A stretch of 64,000 bases of DNA from Epiperipatus broadwayi (Eukaryota > Onychophora > Udeonychophora > Euonychophora > Peripatidae): assembly GCA_028023455.1 (NCBI GenBank), contig JAQFVV010000551.1, positions 1-64,000 on the forward strand, read 5' to 3'. Positions 35,631-46,875 of the stretch are shown piece after piece. Position numbers and translations under genes: made by a program. The first letter of the stretch is position 1. Each line of letters opens with the position of its first letter. Below the pieces are notes generated by a model that was not told the DNA's origin, ran no database searches, and saw only the letters and a list, made by a program, of their open reading frames with translations.

Positions 35631-35635
35631 ATATA

Positions 35636-36780
35636 TATATATTGAAAAGTTTTGGGAAAATATCGCTTGAAGTGTTTGAGCTTACAGAAAACAAAAAAGA
35701 TGATCACATATGGAAATACAGCCAAAATCCTTAGAAATCTAAAATGCAATTTCCAATGACATTGAAATATTTGATTGTATGAATATTGGTTAATAAAATA
35801 AATAATTTCTCAGAAAATTGAAAAATGATTTATTTTATTGGCTAAACTGTTGCAATTTCATTCTGTTTGATGTTCCTAGAAACATATGAAAATTATCTAT
35901 GATCTCTCCACCCCCCCACCCCCATCATTTACTACTGAAAAAAAAAATGTTTCTGTTACAATTTGTGAATCAGAAATGGCGTTAGAAATAAGGGAAATTT
36001 CATCATTCACAAAGGATAAGACTATTTCCTTGGGTAGCTAATTATGAGGACATAATGAAGATTTGTCTGTCTCAAATCTCATACATTCTCCATAAATGAA
36101 ACATGAGTTTTCCACAATTAAATTATTAATGATTCATTGCCTAACAAACAGAATCAAATACATATAGCCAGATGATTGCTTAAATCTTAATTCCTGTTGT
36201 AAAATATTTAACATTATCGCATAGACATAATGGTCATAATATTACTTTTGCAAATAAAAATGCATAAATGAGGGTGATAATAAATATCTTCGCAGTTAAT
36301 AATCTAGTCTTGATTCAATCAATTAGTAATTGAAAGAGATCAGATTATATAATTCAGTATAGCTGTCTCAGTCTTTTTAATAAGTATATATTTTTTAATG
36401 TTGGTAATTGACGATTGCAATTTATTCATTTAAATGCAGATTAGAAATCAGCCCAAGTCACACCACAATTGTAGAGTTTGCACTGCCTAGCATATAAAAT
36501 CTAAGCTAAGATAATGTTATCTGTTTATCTTGTATCATGAAATACATACAGACAAATTTGGAATTACTAATTTATTTATAATTTTGGCAAAGATTTTGTG
36601 GTTAACATTATCCAGAATAATTTATCTCAATTAATTGGAATAATTTGGGAAAAAGTTATGGTAATGATTTACTGCATTACAATATTACCAATTCATTGCC
36701 AAATTTTTTATAAACTAACTATTACATATTTACTCTATAATTCTATAATAATTTTTACTTTTCTTTTACTATATTCGAAG
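35636..36780. other. AT-rich stretch right of LTR element
   Basis: No gene or repeat partner was recognised. A C-rich run (35909-35923) is low complexity. The 64-codon hydrophobic frame at 36598-36792 has no motif. Confidence 0.4.
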
Positions 36781-36781
36781 A

Positions 36782-36878
36782 TCATATTCTAGTGCTTAAA
36801 CTCAGTGGCTGTCACTATTATTGAGTTATTTTCTCCCAATAATAGTGTCACCACTGAGTTAAACACTATGAATATGAC
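36782..36878. repeat. Hairpin-forming inverted repeat
   Basis: AGTGCTTAAACTCAGTGG... at 36791-36823 is matched inversely by 36837-36867 with one or two mismatches and a 13-base loop. The pairing continues outward with a one-base offset through ATCATATTC against GAATATGA. The compact form suits a MITE remnant or a structured RNA, but no target duplication was found. Confidence 0.8.
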
Positions 36879-37518
36879 TTAGGTTGAAAGGATTGCTCAG
36901 CTATTTATTATATTAAAGTTTAGATAAATTAATATTTTCTTTGGAAATGAATAAACGCTTATCATAGAATACTTACTCTATACATTATATACAGAGAGAA
37001 GTATGGTTATCTGCACTGGCTATATAGGTTATATATTTGATTTTATAAACTTAATATGTTTATTGGTAATGTTTTTTGAAAATTCAGTTTATAAACTTAT
37101 TTATTTTGTGCATTCTTGATTTTTATGAAGATAGCTTTACTAGATACATACAACAGAAAGTGATAACGGTATGTCGATATCCTTAAACAATGTATTCAGG
37201 ATATATTTAAATTTATTCAGACAAGTAAAAAGACGATTCTAAGTGAGAATGCTAATGTGTCATTTATCAAAAACTGCATGCCTTAAACAGTTTTTTGTAA
37301 TTTTATATTGATTTTGAGAGAACACAATAGCATTAGAAAAAAAAAAACTGTAAGAAAATTCATCATCATATATACATTATATAACTTGTAATAACTACGA
37401 TATCTTGCCCCTGAAATATAGTAAATTAAAGTTATACCACTACTGTTCCATATATGGAGAAAATCTAGAAAATATTAATAATCTTTAATGCATTTTGAAT
37501 AAAGTGATTGATTGCCTT

Positions 37519-37568
37519 TGACAAATTGATCAGATCGAACATGTGACAAATTGATCAGATCGAACATG
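37519..37568. repeat. Exact tandem duplication of 25 bp
   Basis: Two identical 25-bp units, each containing ACAAATTGATCAGATCGAAC, lie head to tail. Perfect identity points to a recent duplication. Confidence 0.95.
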
Positions 37569-40481
37569 CATTAAAGGTTCCGTTTAATGTTTTAGAAATT
37601 TATTTCTTATTCAAAACAATATTAAAATTATCTTTAATTTATTATATGGGATAAAAACAGAATTTCTAGCTATCAAGAACGATAATATGTAATTTAATGC
37701 CTTTTCAAAAGCATATCCTTTTATTAAATATACAAACAGAATACAAAAATGATTATAAACTGTGTTTATTTTTAGCGATTGATTTTGTCAGCAAATTGTC
37801 TATTGGAACTATGATTAAGATTGAACTGTCTAAACTGTTTGAATATTATGATATACAGCAAAATAAGTTTCCAATATAATTCCTTGACACATTTAGAGTT
37901 TTATATTAATCTCTTCATAATCCAGATCTCTTCACTGAATAAGAAAATTTACTTATTTTGTCTAATTAAAGGGGATTTGAACTCAGACTTTCAAGCCTAT
38001 TTTCAGCTATCCACTCTATATCTTAAAGTTTGGTATTTACAATATAATAGTATTGATTTATTACTTTGTCGAAGTACTATTTGCTATATCTGCAAGGAAT
38101 GGAGTTTCTTGAACATTATTCTTCCTATGATCAACTACTGTAGGCTTTGACTTAATTCTTTGGTTATTTGTGCATATATTAATTTTTGAGTCTGAATAAA
38201 GTTTTAAAAGATGCTGTGAATTTATCAAAGAAAATGTGAAATATTTTAAAAAAATATTAAAAACACAAAATACCTGTGTAAATTGATTATTGTCTTGACA
38301 GCAACATTGTACTTTTTTACTCATGTCCCACCTTATTAAAATTCAGTAAGTGATAGGTAGATATGTTTACTCTTTGCAATACGATAAAAATGTTTATATC
38401 TTATTAATGTAAATAACATAAAATCCTGTAAAACTGCTACTATTACTTAAAACTCTAAGGTTAAATATTAACACTTGATTATTTAATCTATCAATTCAAG
38501 GCAATTTGGGATATCAATTATCTATTGACAGCTAAATTTAAAGTGCTTTAACATAAGCAACAAAAGTGTTTTAATTCACAACTTCACTTAAAATGCTTAT
38601 AAATATTTGGTGATTAATCTTTGAGAAATCACATAAATGAGAGTAACTTTTTTTAATTTTAAGCCATTTTAGATACTTAAGGAAAAGAAGGAAATTATAA
38701 AATTTTGAGTGATTTTTTAGTTTATATTTAACTATTTTTTACTTTTTAATATTTTCTATACTATGCTGCCAAAGCTAATAGTCTAAAATTTAAATCTCAA
38801 GCTTTTGAGCTCAATCCAATTCAAATTGTATATATAGCTGTCTGACATCCAACCACTTTCTACATATTTTATTTTAAGACCTTAAATTAATGCAAGAAAC
38901 CAATCTTGGGATGGAGATATTAGCACTGGGGTCCATTGATAATTAAGCTTATAATAGATAACTAAAATGAAAAGACTTTTGGAAACTTACAAATAGCATG
39001 TGAAAAAGTCATTAATTTTTGTAGACAAAGGGGAGAAGAAACTTATAGTTTGAATTAAACTATAGATCTATGTAATTCTGCATGAGAATTGGCTTGGGTT
39101 CAAAATCAGGATTTTTTTTTTCAATTTTAGGCTATTAACTTGAATTTTACAAAAGAAGTAGTGAAAATCTTAGTCATCTCTGGTGAAAAGAAATCAGTTT
39201 GAGGATGTGAGATGTTACAACATGATTTGCTTGCAGTAGAATGATCTGGATTAAGATAAAGTTTACAAGTAAACATAAGAAAATCATGTAGTATTGTTCT
39301 TAATATATTTTTTTCAAAATCTATGTGTATTTTACATATTTTATGTAAATGATTAGAAATGATCCTTTTAAGTTCCCATTAATCCGCTGTTTTGATGGTT
39401 ATATTCCATCAGTTATACTGTATTGTTAAAAGGTTCAGTATGTACAACAGTGTGAATTAATTTTAAAATAATTAATGGATTGTCACTTTCCACAACTACG
39501 CTAAAAAAACTATACAACTATATGTTCTCCAAGTTAAAACCTAAGAGCCCTTTAGGCTTACATAAAACAAAATAAGATCAGGACGATCTGCTTTAAATAT
39601 TAGTCGGATTTTTATATCTTCAGATTCTGAAATATCTGGGTTTATTCCCTCGCAGACATTAACTGGTTACTGACATACTGGTTGCAAGCACAATAGCACT
39701 TCACCAACACAAATGGAGAAAAACAGCACTTAAATCTACAATCCCAAGTTTTTATAGTCTTTAGTGTAATTGTTCTCTTATCAGCAATTTTTCTATTCCT
39801 TAAAATTCCTTTGCGAAAGCATTTAATTAACTTCACTTTCCAGATCTACTATTTTTATAAGATTTTATCTTTACTCTACTCAGTTCAACATTTGCTCTTC
39901 CATTTGTAGAAAACCTTTTAATTACATAACTCTATTTATTTTCTTCATATCTATAACTAATTCCTAAAACAGTTTTCATTGTCATTAATTAGTACATTTA
40001 AATTTAACTTCTGGAGTATTCTTATCGCCATTTTTATACTAAAATATTTATTGCAATTAATATACTACATAGTTCACTGCAAGATCCAGAAGCCACCCAT
40101 AGATCTGAGAATTTAAATGTTTTTCCATCCATATTTTACTTTCTAGCCGAAATAGCTAGATATCTATTTACCGATCATACTTATAAAATAAATGACTTTG
40201 AGATGCAATAATAGTGAATAAATTAGGCGTACACAGCCAAATCACTAAGAATTCAACATTGATTGATAAATAGTATTGAACTCTAGGACAAAACAAAGAT
40301 AAAAAAAACTTCTCAAACTGTCACTATTTGGGAATTCTGCTTTATCTATTTTGTCCTTTTATGATTGTCTGTAGAAATATGTTGGTCTTGAAATGAATTA
40401 TTTAAAGGCTGTTTGTTATAGGTAAATAGATAGCCGTATTATCTATTCTCTTCCTCTGTGTATTGTTTTGCAACGATTTTT
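37569..40481. other. AT-rich stretch with one repeat remnant
   Basis: At 37972-38030 a minus-strand remnant of repeat family Z is visible (the words GAAAGTCTGAGTTCAAATCC and GAGTGG). Otherwise nothing is recognised. The 109-codon frame at 37821-38150 runs through this remnant and AT-rich DNA and shows no family motif. The minus frame 38061-38324 is likewise unsupported. Confidence 0.45.
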
Positions 40482-40637
40482 TGCAATGAACCCTCCAACA
40501 CCAAGGTAGTGTGCGCTGAAGCTAACGATTGTAAAAGGAAGATTAAAGAAGCATATTTTATCATCAACGATAATAACGCAGTCAATAGACGTGACACATG
40601 TTTTGCTATCTCAAGAAAATGGACAAGTTGGCTTTGA
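40482..40637 (+). pseudogene. C-terminal fragment of a Penelope-type GIY-YIG protein
   Basis: An open plus-strand frame ends at the TGA at 40635-40637. It includes CKRKIKEAYFII at about residues 22-33 and NNAVNRRDTCFAISRKW near its end. The pattern R-x-x-K-E-A-x-x-I...x-N-R...S-x-x-W is the usual C-terminus of Penelope-like and related GIY-YIG retroelement proteins. The frame carries no start codon of its own and nothing clearly homologous upstream, so it is a truncated relic. Family Z repeat sequence begins immediately after the stop codon. Confidence 0.6.
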
Positions 40638-40980
40638 ACGTTCTATCATCAGATTTTCAATGAAATGGAAGGCTAAAGAGTTGTGAGTTGGAATAGTTTG
40701 AAGCATGTCCATTAAAGTATAAATATTGGCTATCTTAATATAAAGCTGAGTACTGGTTATATATATGTGTGAGAATAGTAATCTAGACCAACTGATGATT
40801 GCTGGTTTAGCATGAAATACATATATTGGTGATTATTTATCTTTTCAACATGTGTGTCATCAGTTTGGGTCAGCAATATGAGATGGCACTGAGAGTGGTG
40901 GGTCGTGTGAAAGTCTGAGTTCGAACCCCGCATATATTACATACATAAAAATGCAGGTTTAAGCCTGTACAATATATTAA
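40638..40980 (+). repeat. tRNA-like dispersed repeat family Z, copy C (fullest)
   Basis: In order it holds CTATCATCAGATTTTCAATG, a GGCTATCTTAATATAAAGCT word, an ATAT tract, ACCAACTGATGATTGCTGG, TTTAGCATGAAATACATATA, TTTTCAACATGTGTGTCATC and a tRNA-like region at 40866-40930. That region ends in the good B-box GAGTTCGAACCCC and may have an A-box-like TCAGCAATATGAGATGG. Copies in the window are at 29620-29960, 27338-27515, 54080-54215 and 55245-55420. The unusual feature is that most of the conserved sequence lies 5' of the tRNA-like part. Confidence 0.8.
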
Positions 40981-41350
40981 TTTATCATTATTACAACAAT
41001 GATTTAAAATCTGTTTTGGCCATGAATATGAGGGACAAAACCTCGAAAGCACTAGGCTTGCATTAATTTACTTTGATTGTTTTTGTTACCACTAACAGCT
41101 TCTTCACCCAGCGTGTTAAAGTGCTTGTATATACTACAACTACATATTATGTATTTTAATAATTGCATTTTCATATATGAGGTTGCGTTGTCTTATTGTT
41201 GTACTGATCTGTTTAGATTTATGTGACAGCAATTTGAGAAAACGTTGTGCTTAAGACAACTTTAAACGCTCTGGTAATTTAGAAATGGACTTACATATTT
41301 TCATCGCCGTTATAAATAACTGTTGGTTGTCCGTGTTTTCAATGTAATAT
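40981..41350. other. Gene-less stretch
   Basis: Nothing is recognised apart from a TAATTTATCATTATTACA-rich start and ordinary AT-rich DNA. Confidence 0.4.
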
Positions 41351-41460
41351 TGAATTTTTCCTTCGTTTGTATTTGTAATTCAAATTTGCAAACAAAGATA
41401 AAAGACAACATTTCGTTACGCAGAATAAACATTTGTAAATTTGAAGAAGAATAGATAAGT
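41351..41460. repeat. Stem-loop repeat family Y, copy 2 (internally deleted)
   Basis: TTTGTATTTGTAATTCAAAT and then CATTTCGTTACGCAGAATAA followed by ACATTTGTAAATTTGAA match the outer part of 26915-27105. The central section of that copy is missing. Confidence 0.6.
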
Positions 41461-41519
41461 AAGTAAGCATGTATGAAGGCAAAAAAGTAAATAGTTTGGT
41501 GAATACATAGACAGTATAT

Positions 41520-41825
41520 ATACATACAGATATAGACAGTTATATATATATTTAAAAAGGTAAATCTATTGATTCAATAAATTAATAGGTAGATAGATAA
41601 ATTGATTGATCAATAGAAAGATAAATAGATAGATAGATAAATCGAGTGATTGATCAATAGGAAGATAAATAGATAGCTAAATTAAATGATCAATTGATAG
41701 AAAAGTTAATAGATAAATAACTTAATCAATCGACAAAAAATTAGAAAACTTAAATAGACAGATAGATCAATCGATAGAAAAACAGAAACTTAAATAAATA
41801 GGTAGATGGACAAATAGATCGGCAT
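41520..41825. repeat. GATA/GATC-type degenerate tetranucleotide tract
   Basis: Imperfect runs of GATA, AATA and GATC words (for example GATAGATAGATAAATCGA), in places arranged as a higher-order unit of about 55 bp containing TGATTGATCAATAG. Typical decayed microsatellite. Confidence 0.8.
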
Positions 41826-42789
41826 ATGTATTTGCCTGAAAGTTTGTGATAATGACATTTTATTTGTAATTATGTATTGAACAATTTCCATCCTACAATT
41901 TGATTGTTTAATACTTTTAGAAAAATTCAGATTCTGTTAATACATTTTAAAATACATTCATTTGATCAATATAGCTTATAAGTTTGATAGAAGCCAATAT
42001 TTTGATTGGTACTATTTCCCACTCTTTTCTAAATGTTTCTAGCCTGACCAATAGCAGTAGTAGCATGGAAAAGAAACAAAAAAAAAACGACTTGTAGATT
42101 TGTGAATTCTGAATTTAATTGTTGGAGGTATGTTATTGATTGATTGACATCGAAAATATTTATAATAGCACTTCACTATCATACAACGAAATATGCTATT
42201 CACGTAGTGAATCCAGACTCTTGAAGGAGGTGAACTAGTATTTATGGCATTAAGTTTTTCCATGGAAAATCTGCTAATCAGGGATAACAGTGGTGTATCC
42301 ATAGGTATTCCTTAGTGTTTTGAAATAATTTTTGTATCTTCTTATTTGTACAAGGTCAAGAGATTCACTATACCATCAATAAGAAAAAGCTATTGTTTAA
42401 TTTTTTTTAAGTAAATATAATAATAATTAAGCATTAAAAACTTAAAAGAAAAACCAGTAACAGTATTATTATGTATCCATGCATCACAATTATAGTAGAC
42501 AATTTTAAAAATATGCAATCAATATAGCAAATATATTAACAGGTTTCTAACTATGAGAATTCTAACACAAAATCTAGATTTGAAATGTTGAAAACAAAAA
42601 CTGAATTTATGGAATACCAGTGAATGTGGAAGAATATAACAGTGAAATTATCCATACCCTCAAAAATTTGAAGTTACAGAAAACTATTCCCGGATTGAGA
42701 TTAGAGATACCCTGCTACCACTATCGATTTCCATAAATACGGGCTGGTCATACAATTTTAATTTTAGCATTATTTTGTCACCTTCAGTG
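41826..42789. other. AT-rich gene-less stretch
   Basis: No gene recognised. The 87-codon minus frame at 42039-42302 has no family motif. Confidence 0.4.
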
Positions 42790-43590
42790 ATCGATGTATT
42801 TTTTATATTGGCTAATTGATTTTCCTGTCTTTGCCAGGTTCATTATTTCTATTTTTACACATCGTTTAAATGTGCCATTTTTTTTTTTTTTTTGCAAATT
42901 TTGCAAAGTTCATCCTTATGGAAACAATTGTCACCTTTGTGGACATTTTCCCCACAACGAAAACAAATATATAGATTTTTATTGTTGGAATTATTATCTT
43001 CTTTTTTAATCATCAACAGTTTGTACATTACCGTTGTCCTTAAACTTTCTCAGAACTAGTTTGTAAGCAATTCTTCATTTTATAGCTTCATTATAATTTA
43101 AATCACTATCGGCTAGTAATTGTTGCCTTAAACTATCAGTTATCATACTCCTCAGATATTGCTCTATGAGGATTTCATCGAGGAAAGCTTTATAAACAAA
43201 TTTTTTTGCCAGGCTACCCAGATAATGGTCACAGAAATAAAATCTGGCAACATGCTTTGAAGGATGGGGATTAAAATAATTTAATAATCAATCTTTAATT
43301 TGATCATATAAAAAATTTCAGGAGTATGAGGTTCTGTGAGCCTGTTTGCTATCTCTATAACTCATTTACCAGCAAAACATAATAATGTTGCTATTTTAAT
43401 TTTATCCTCTTCAACTCTGTTAATGAAGAGACATTTTTTGACATATTGAAGGCCAGCTACTCGCCTCACTGATGCCAAACTCTCCGATTGATGAATGCAT
43501 GTTAACTCGTTCTATACACATAAATCTAATCATTAAAACAAGAATTCGTTCAACGTTCGAATCAGGACTGCACCAATTTCTGTGTCTGGA
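42790..43590 (-). pseudogene. gag relic with zinc knuckles (gypsy type)
   Basis: Read leftward, the minus strand starts with a primer-binding-like word (TTGGTGCAGTCCTGATTCGA, about 43563-43582). A capsid-type segment follows near 43160-43280: YFNPHPSKHVARFYF and LIEQYLRSMITDSLRQQL. At 42880-42960 come two Cys-rich units, CGENVHKGDNC and CKIC, followed by a poly-Lys tract from a T-run on the plus strand. This matches the paired zinc knuckles of some gypsy gags (C-x-x-C-G-x-x-x-H-x-x-x-x-C, then C-x-x-C). The relation to the gag of the 30.6 kb element is visible in the N-YF-P-PS-H-AR pattern. No pol is seen further left. The plus frame 42794-43009 is its antisense. Confidence 0.7.
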
Positions 43591-44633
43591 ACCATAATTC
43601 TGGCTCTCCCAAATGTATTAGATCTAAATTTATCCCGTTAAAAATTCCAACTAATACTGTTAAAATTTAGTATAATATACTTATGTAAGAGATTTACATT
43701 ATTAATTTACCGATAAACAATTCTATATATAGACTGTAAGCATACAGAAATAATAATGAAGATCTATATGATCTAGTAAGTCCCTAGAATTGCTTTGGCA
43801 TATTCGGAGGCAAATCTATCCACACTGGAAGCTTAAAGTACATAAGATGATGTCCAGCACCGAGATTAAGTGTCCATCTGCACACCAAAAGCTTCCAACA
43901 GCAAGTGTTCATTTATTTTTATCACTTGGCTTCTATCAATTAATTGTCCAATTATTCTGCAGATTGGCTCTTTTTTCAGATCCCGATGATAAGGTAATTA
44001 TTTCATTTACTGAACAGGTGAATTTTACTTCTATTAAATTCTATTAAAAAAGTTATTTTGAGATTTCTAGAGTTCAATGAATGAATCAAGAACTCACAAC
44101 CATTTAATTGTTAACGGTAAATATTTTTTCTGAAAGAATTTCATTACTTATCTCCAGAGATTTTAACTAATTGCTCTTTTCATATTTACTTAGAAATTAA
44201 TCTTTTCTGATTACGAAATACCATTTTAATTTATTTAAGTTTACTATTCTTAAGAAGATTTTTTTTAAAATTTCTATGTATGCATTGTACGTACAATGTC
44301 CTACTACAATTAACCATTTTATGTGTATGTATTAAACATACACACACATACATAACAAATGTGTACCATGCAGCAAGGAAACTTATTAATCATTATAAAA
44401 TCTGAGCTCAAAATAGTGAAAAGCAAAACTGAATCTATGAAATACCTTGTGAATATAGACACTTCAAAAAATGTTTAAAAAACACAAATTAATGATTAAA
44501 GAAAAACCTCAGATATATTTAAAGTGATAGACTGTTTGTTGCATGCAGCAATAATCTTTGATTAGAAACATAAAGTTATTGGACAGAGGAAAAAAGTAAA
44601 CAAAAAATTAAATAAACAGTTCTTTTGATTATT
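43591..44633. other. Possible LTR region of gag relic, plus AT-rich DNA
   Basis: If the primer-binding word at 43563-43582 is real, the 5' LTR of the minus-strand relic would start here and run rightward. The CCAGACACAGAAA end near 43584-43600 resembles the ACACAGCA end of the 30.6 kb element's LTR. I found no further matching sequence or second LTR. An 85-codon plus frame (43790-44047) in a G+C-richer patch has no known motif. Confidence 0.35.
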
Positions 44634-44646
44634 GGGGGGGGGGGGG
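44634..44646. repeat. Run of 13 G
   Basis: A poly(G) homopolymer in otherwise AT-rich DNA. Its length may be uncertain in the assembly. Confidence 0.9.
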
Positions 44647-44680
44647 ACGGACAACTATAAATCTACCTACTGTGATTATT

Positions 44681-44828
44681 TATCATACCATTTGCACCTT
44701 TCTTAAACACTTTATCAATACTTTTATTTATATCAAACTAACAGTTTCGACTGCCCTGTAGAAACTGTTAGTTTGATATAAATAAAAGTATTGATAGAGT
44801 GTTTAAGAAAGGTGTAAATCGTATGATA
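44681..44828. repeat. Near-perfect hairpin, 68-bp arms and 12-bp loop
   Basis: 44681-44748 and 44761-44828 are inverse complements with only about four mismatches. The loop is GACTGCCCTGTA. The arms include TTATTTATATCAAACTAACA. No flanking target duplication is evident. The high arm identity implies recent origin, gene conversion between arms, or conserved function as a hairpin. The minus frame 44733-44936 partly overlaps the arm by chance. Confidence 0.93.
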
Positions 44829-45345
44829 TGTTAAAGTAGAAATCAATATATAGGGAAAGAAGTAGAAAATTATATTGCTGTAATAATTCATAGACTTTGG
44901 AAAACATTTGTTCATCTTTCTCTTAAAAAGAAGCAATGGAAAAGTCTGGAGGTTCTCACGAATAAGTATATAAATTTTCTATTGAATCTTCTTGCCGTTT
45001 GTCTATGATTTAGTTAGTTGAAGCATCATTTTAAATTCAGAATTCATAAATATAAAGATTTCTTATTCACTTCCTATATTAATGTTGACATTGATCGAAT
45101 AAACAGTAATTAAGGACAAGAGAATATACTTCTTGAAACGTTGTTTCTGTTTTAATTTATAAGTATTTGGAAAAGTACAAATAAGTATAACGGAACTAGT
45201 CTAATAATTACAAATAGATAGATATAATATTACAATATATAATTACAAAAAAAAATACTTTGTGAGAAATACTTTATTCAAATGCATTATTATATACGCA
45301 TAGGTGTTACATTTAGTAAAAACAGATGCGGAGTATAACTTAATA
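44829..45345. other. AT-rich gene-less stretch
   Basis: Nothing recognised. Confidence 0.4.
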
Positions 45346-45412
45346 TATGTTTGGCGTAACTGGTAGAGCATCTGATTTGGGATGGGATTCCAGGATTGAT
45401 TCTACCGCTAAT
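45346..45412 (+). repeat. tRNA-related SINE-like head
   Basis: TGGCGTAACTGGTAGAGC fits an RNA polymerase III A-box. About 40 bp later AGGATTGATTCTACC fits a worn B-box. Spacing and sequence suggest a tRNA-derived SINE head. No complete acceptor stem was traced, so a tRNA gene is unlikely. Confidence 0.5.
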
Positions 45413-45705
45413 AGATCTGTCCATTGCACTTCTTATGAAATTCCTAAAAATAAAATCATATGCCTATTTTTATATATTTTCAAACATTCGGATATGTTTT
45501 CAGATAAGCAATTTACATCAAATCTTTTTGCGCTTCATAATGGCAGATACATAAAATACAAATAAAATATTTTAATGATAAACAACTGTATTGGGTCAAT
45601 GGTAAGTAGTCAATAATAGTATATTTTACATATATATTAGTAAATACACACCATTTTCTTATTAATTAATAATCACAGTAATTTTAATAAAAATAAATAT
45701 GTATA

Positions 45706-46875
45706 ATGTAACGGTCAGAAAACGTGTGACTCGTAAACATAGTGCAGAATTCGACCACCATACAGAACAGCAGCACCATCGAGTAGCGAAGCCACCCGTG
45801 GTACTGAGTTCGAACATAGTTTATCGGTTCCACAATACAATCCACAAAACAACGCATCTGATGCGACATTAGTAAATATTTCCTTAGGCACGGTGGTCAG
45901 GGATATGCAAGAGACTCATGATTTTATTCTCGAGTTAGCCAATAACCAAACTAATATTAATTAAACATTCATATTTACATAATCGAGGAAATATTATATA
46001 GAATGGGTATCGAATATATGAAACGTAACTGCAGACGTATAGTTTAAAATTATTTATTAATAATAATATAAAACAATCATTTACTAATAATATTTTGTGG
46101 ATTTAAAGCTTCAGTAGCGGGATTTGCGACATGAATATATTTTAAAGAGTACATTTATTTATTTAGACATTATTTTATATTGAGGATTTCAGTAGCGGTA
46201 TTTCCGATACTGTAATGTTTACAAAAGGATTACATTTATTTGAAAGCGTAATCTAGCTACCTAAAATTCTCGAGTAAGTATTTCTAATGCATGCCTGGAG
46301 GGATTTATACCTTTGCAATGCAAGAGTCTAAAGTATGGGTTATAAGAGTAACGGCAGACATATATTTATTTAATTAAAATACTTATTTATAACTAAGGGC
46401 CAACATTTATTTGAGAGTGAATTACGAAGATAATGCAGAGGCGGAGTGATATATAGAATAATAAAATTAAGCAAAGGAACACGTGGTACGCTTTAGAAAG
46501 GCGATATGGAATGGCAGTATATCGAAACTGCAATGCCACGAATGGGTTTATAAGAATGTCAGGCTGGTCTCTGCCCCGACCCGACGAAGTAAGGTGTCAC
46601 ATAAGCATAACCAGGGACAAGCGGTCCGTGTCGCATTTTTGCCGGCTGGCTGCATGACGATGTCAAGTCCTACGGGAGCACCCATTATGCCCGCTTGTGT
46701 AGGACGACTGGGGTTAATTTCAACCCTGAAGAATCCGGAAATTTCACAGCGGAATGGGTCATCGCGTCTCTAAAACGTAACACATGTATACTTATAAACG
46801 ATTATGATAAGATTTAAGTAGATTTCTGGCTCGGCCCCACATGATCAACATTTACTAAAGAACGTTGGCGACTCT
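45706..46875 (+). repeat. G+C-richer LTR-like block with internal repeats
   Basis: The block starts near TGTAACGGTCAG and ends just before AACGTTGGCGACTCTC, which resembles a retroelement primer-binding site (TTGGCGAC). It has about 40% or more G+C in the part 46480-46780, unusual for this window. Inside, the word AGTAGCGG(G/T)ATTT occurs at 46113 and 46191 (about 78 bp apart) and AACG/TGCAGACRTAT occurs near 46025 and 46352, so the block was partly built by duplication. A tRNA-like GAGTTCGAAC lies near 45809. The 96-codon frame at 46483-46773 has no recognised domain. A large LTR is the favoured reading, but no second copy is in the window. Confidence 0.4.

Noticed and set aside
42794-43009. 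Plus-strand frame with CKFCK and CHLCG that resembles a zinc finger
   Set aside because: The Cys pairs are the complement of the minus-strand zinc-knuckle codons, and the gag reading fits its context better.
45346-45412. tRNA-like A- and B-box pair considered as a tRNA gene
   Set aside because: No acceptor stem could be paired, and similar heads recur next to repeat sequence, which suits a SINE.
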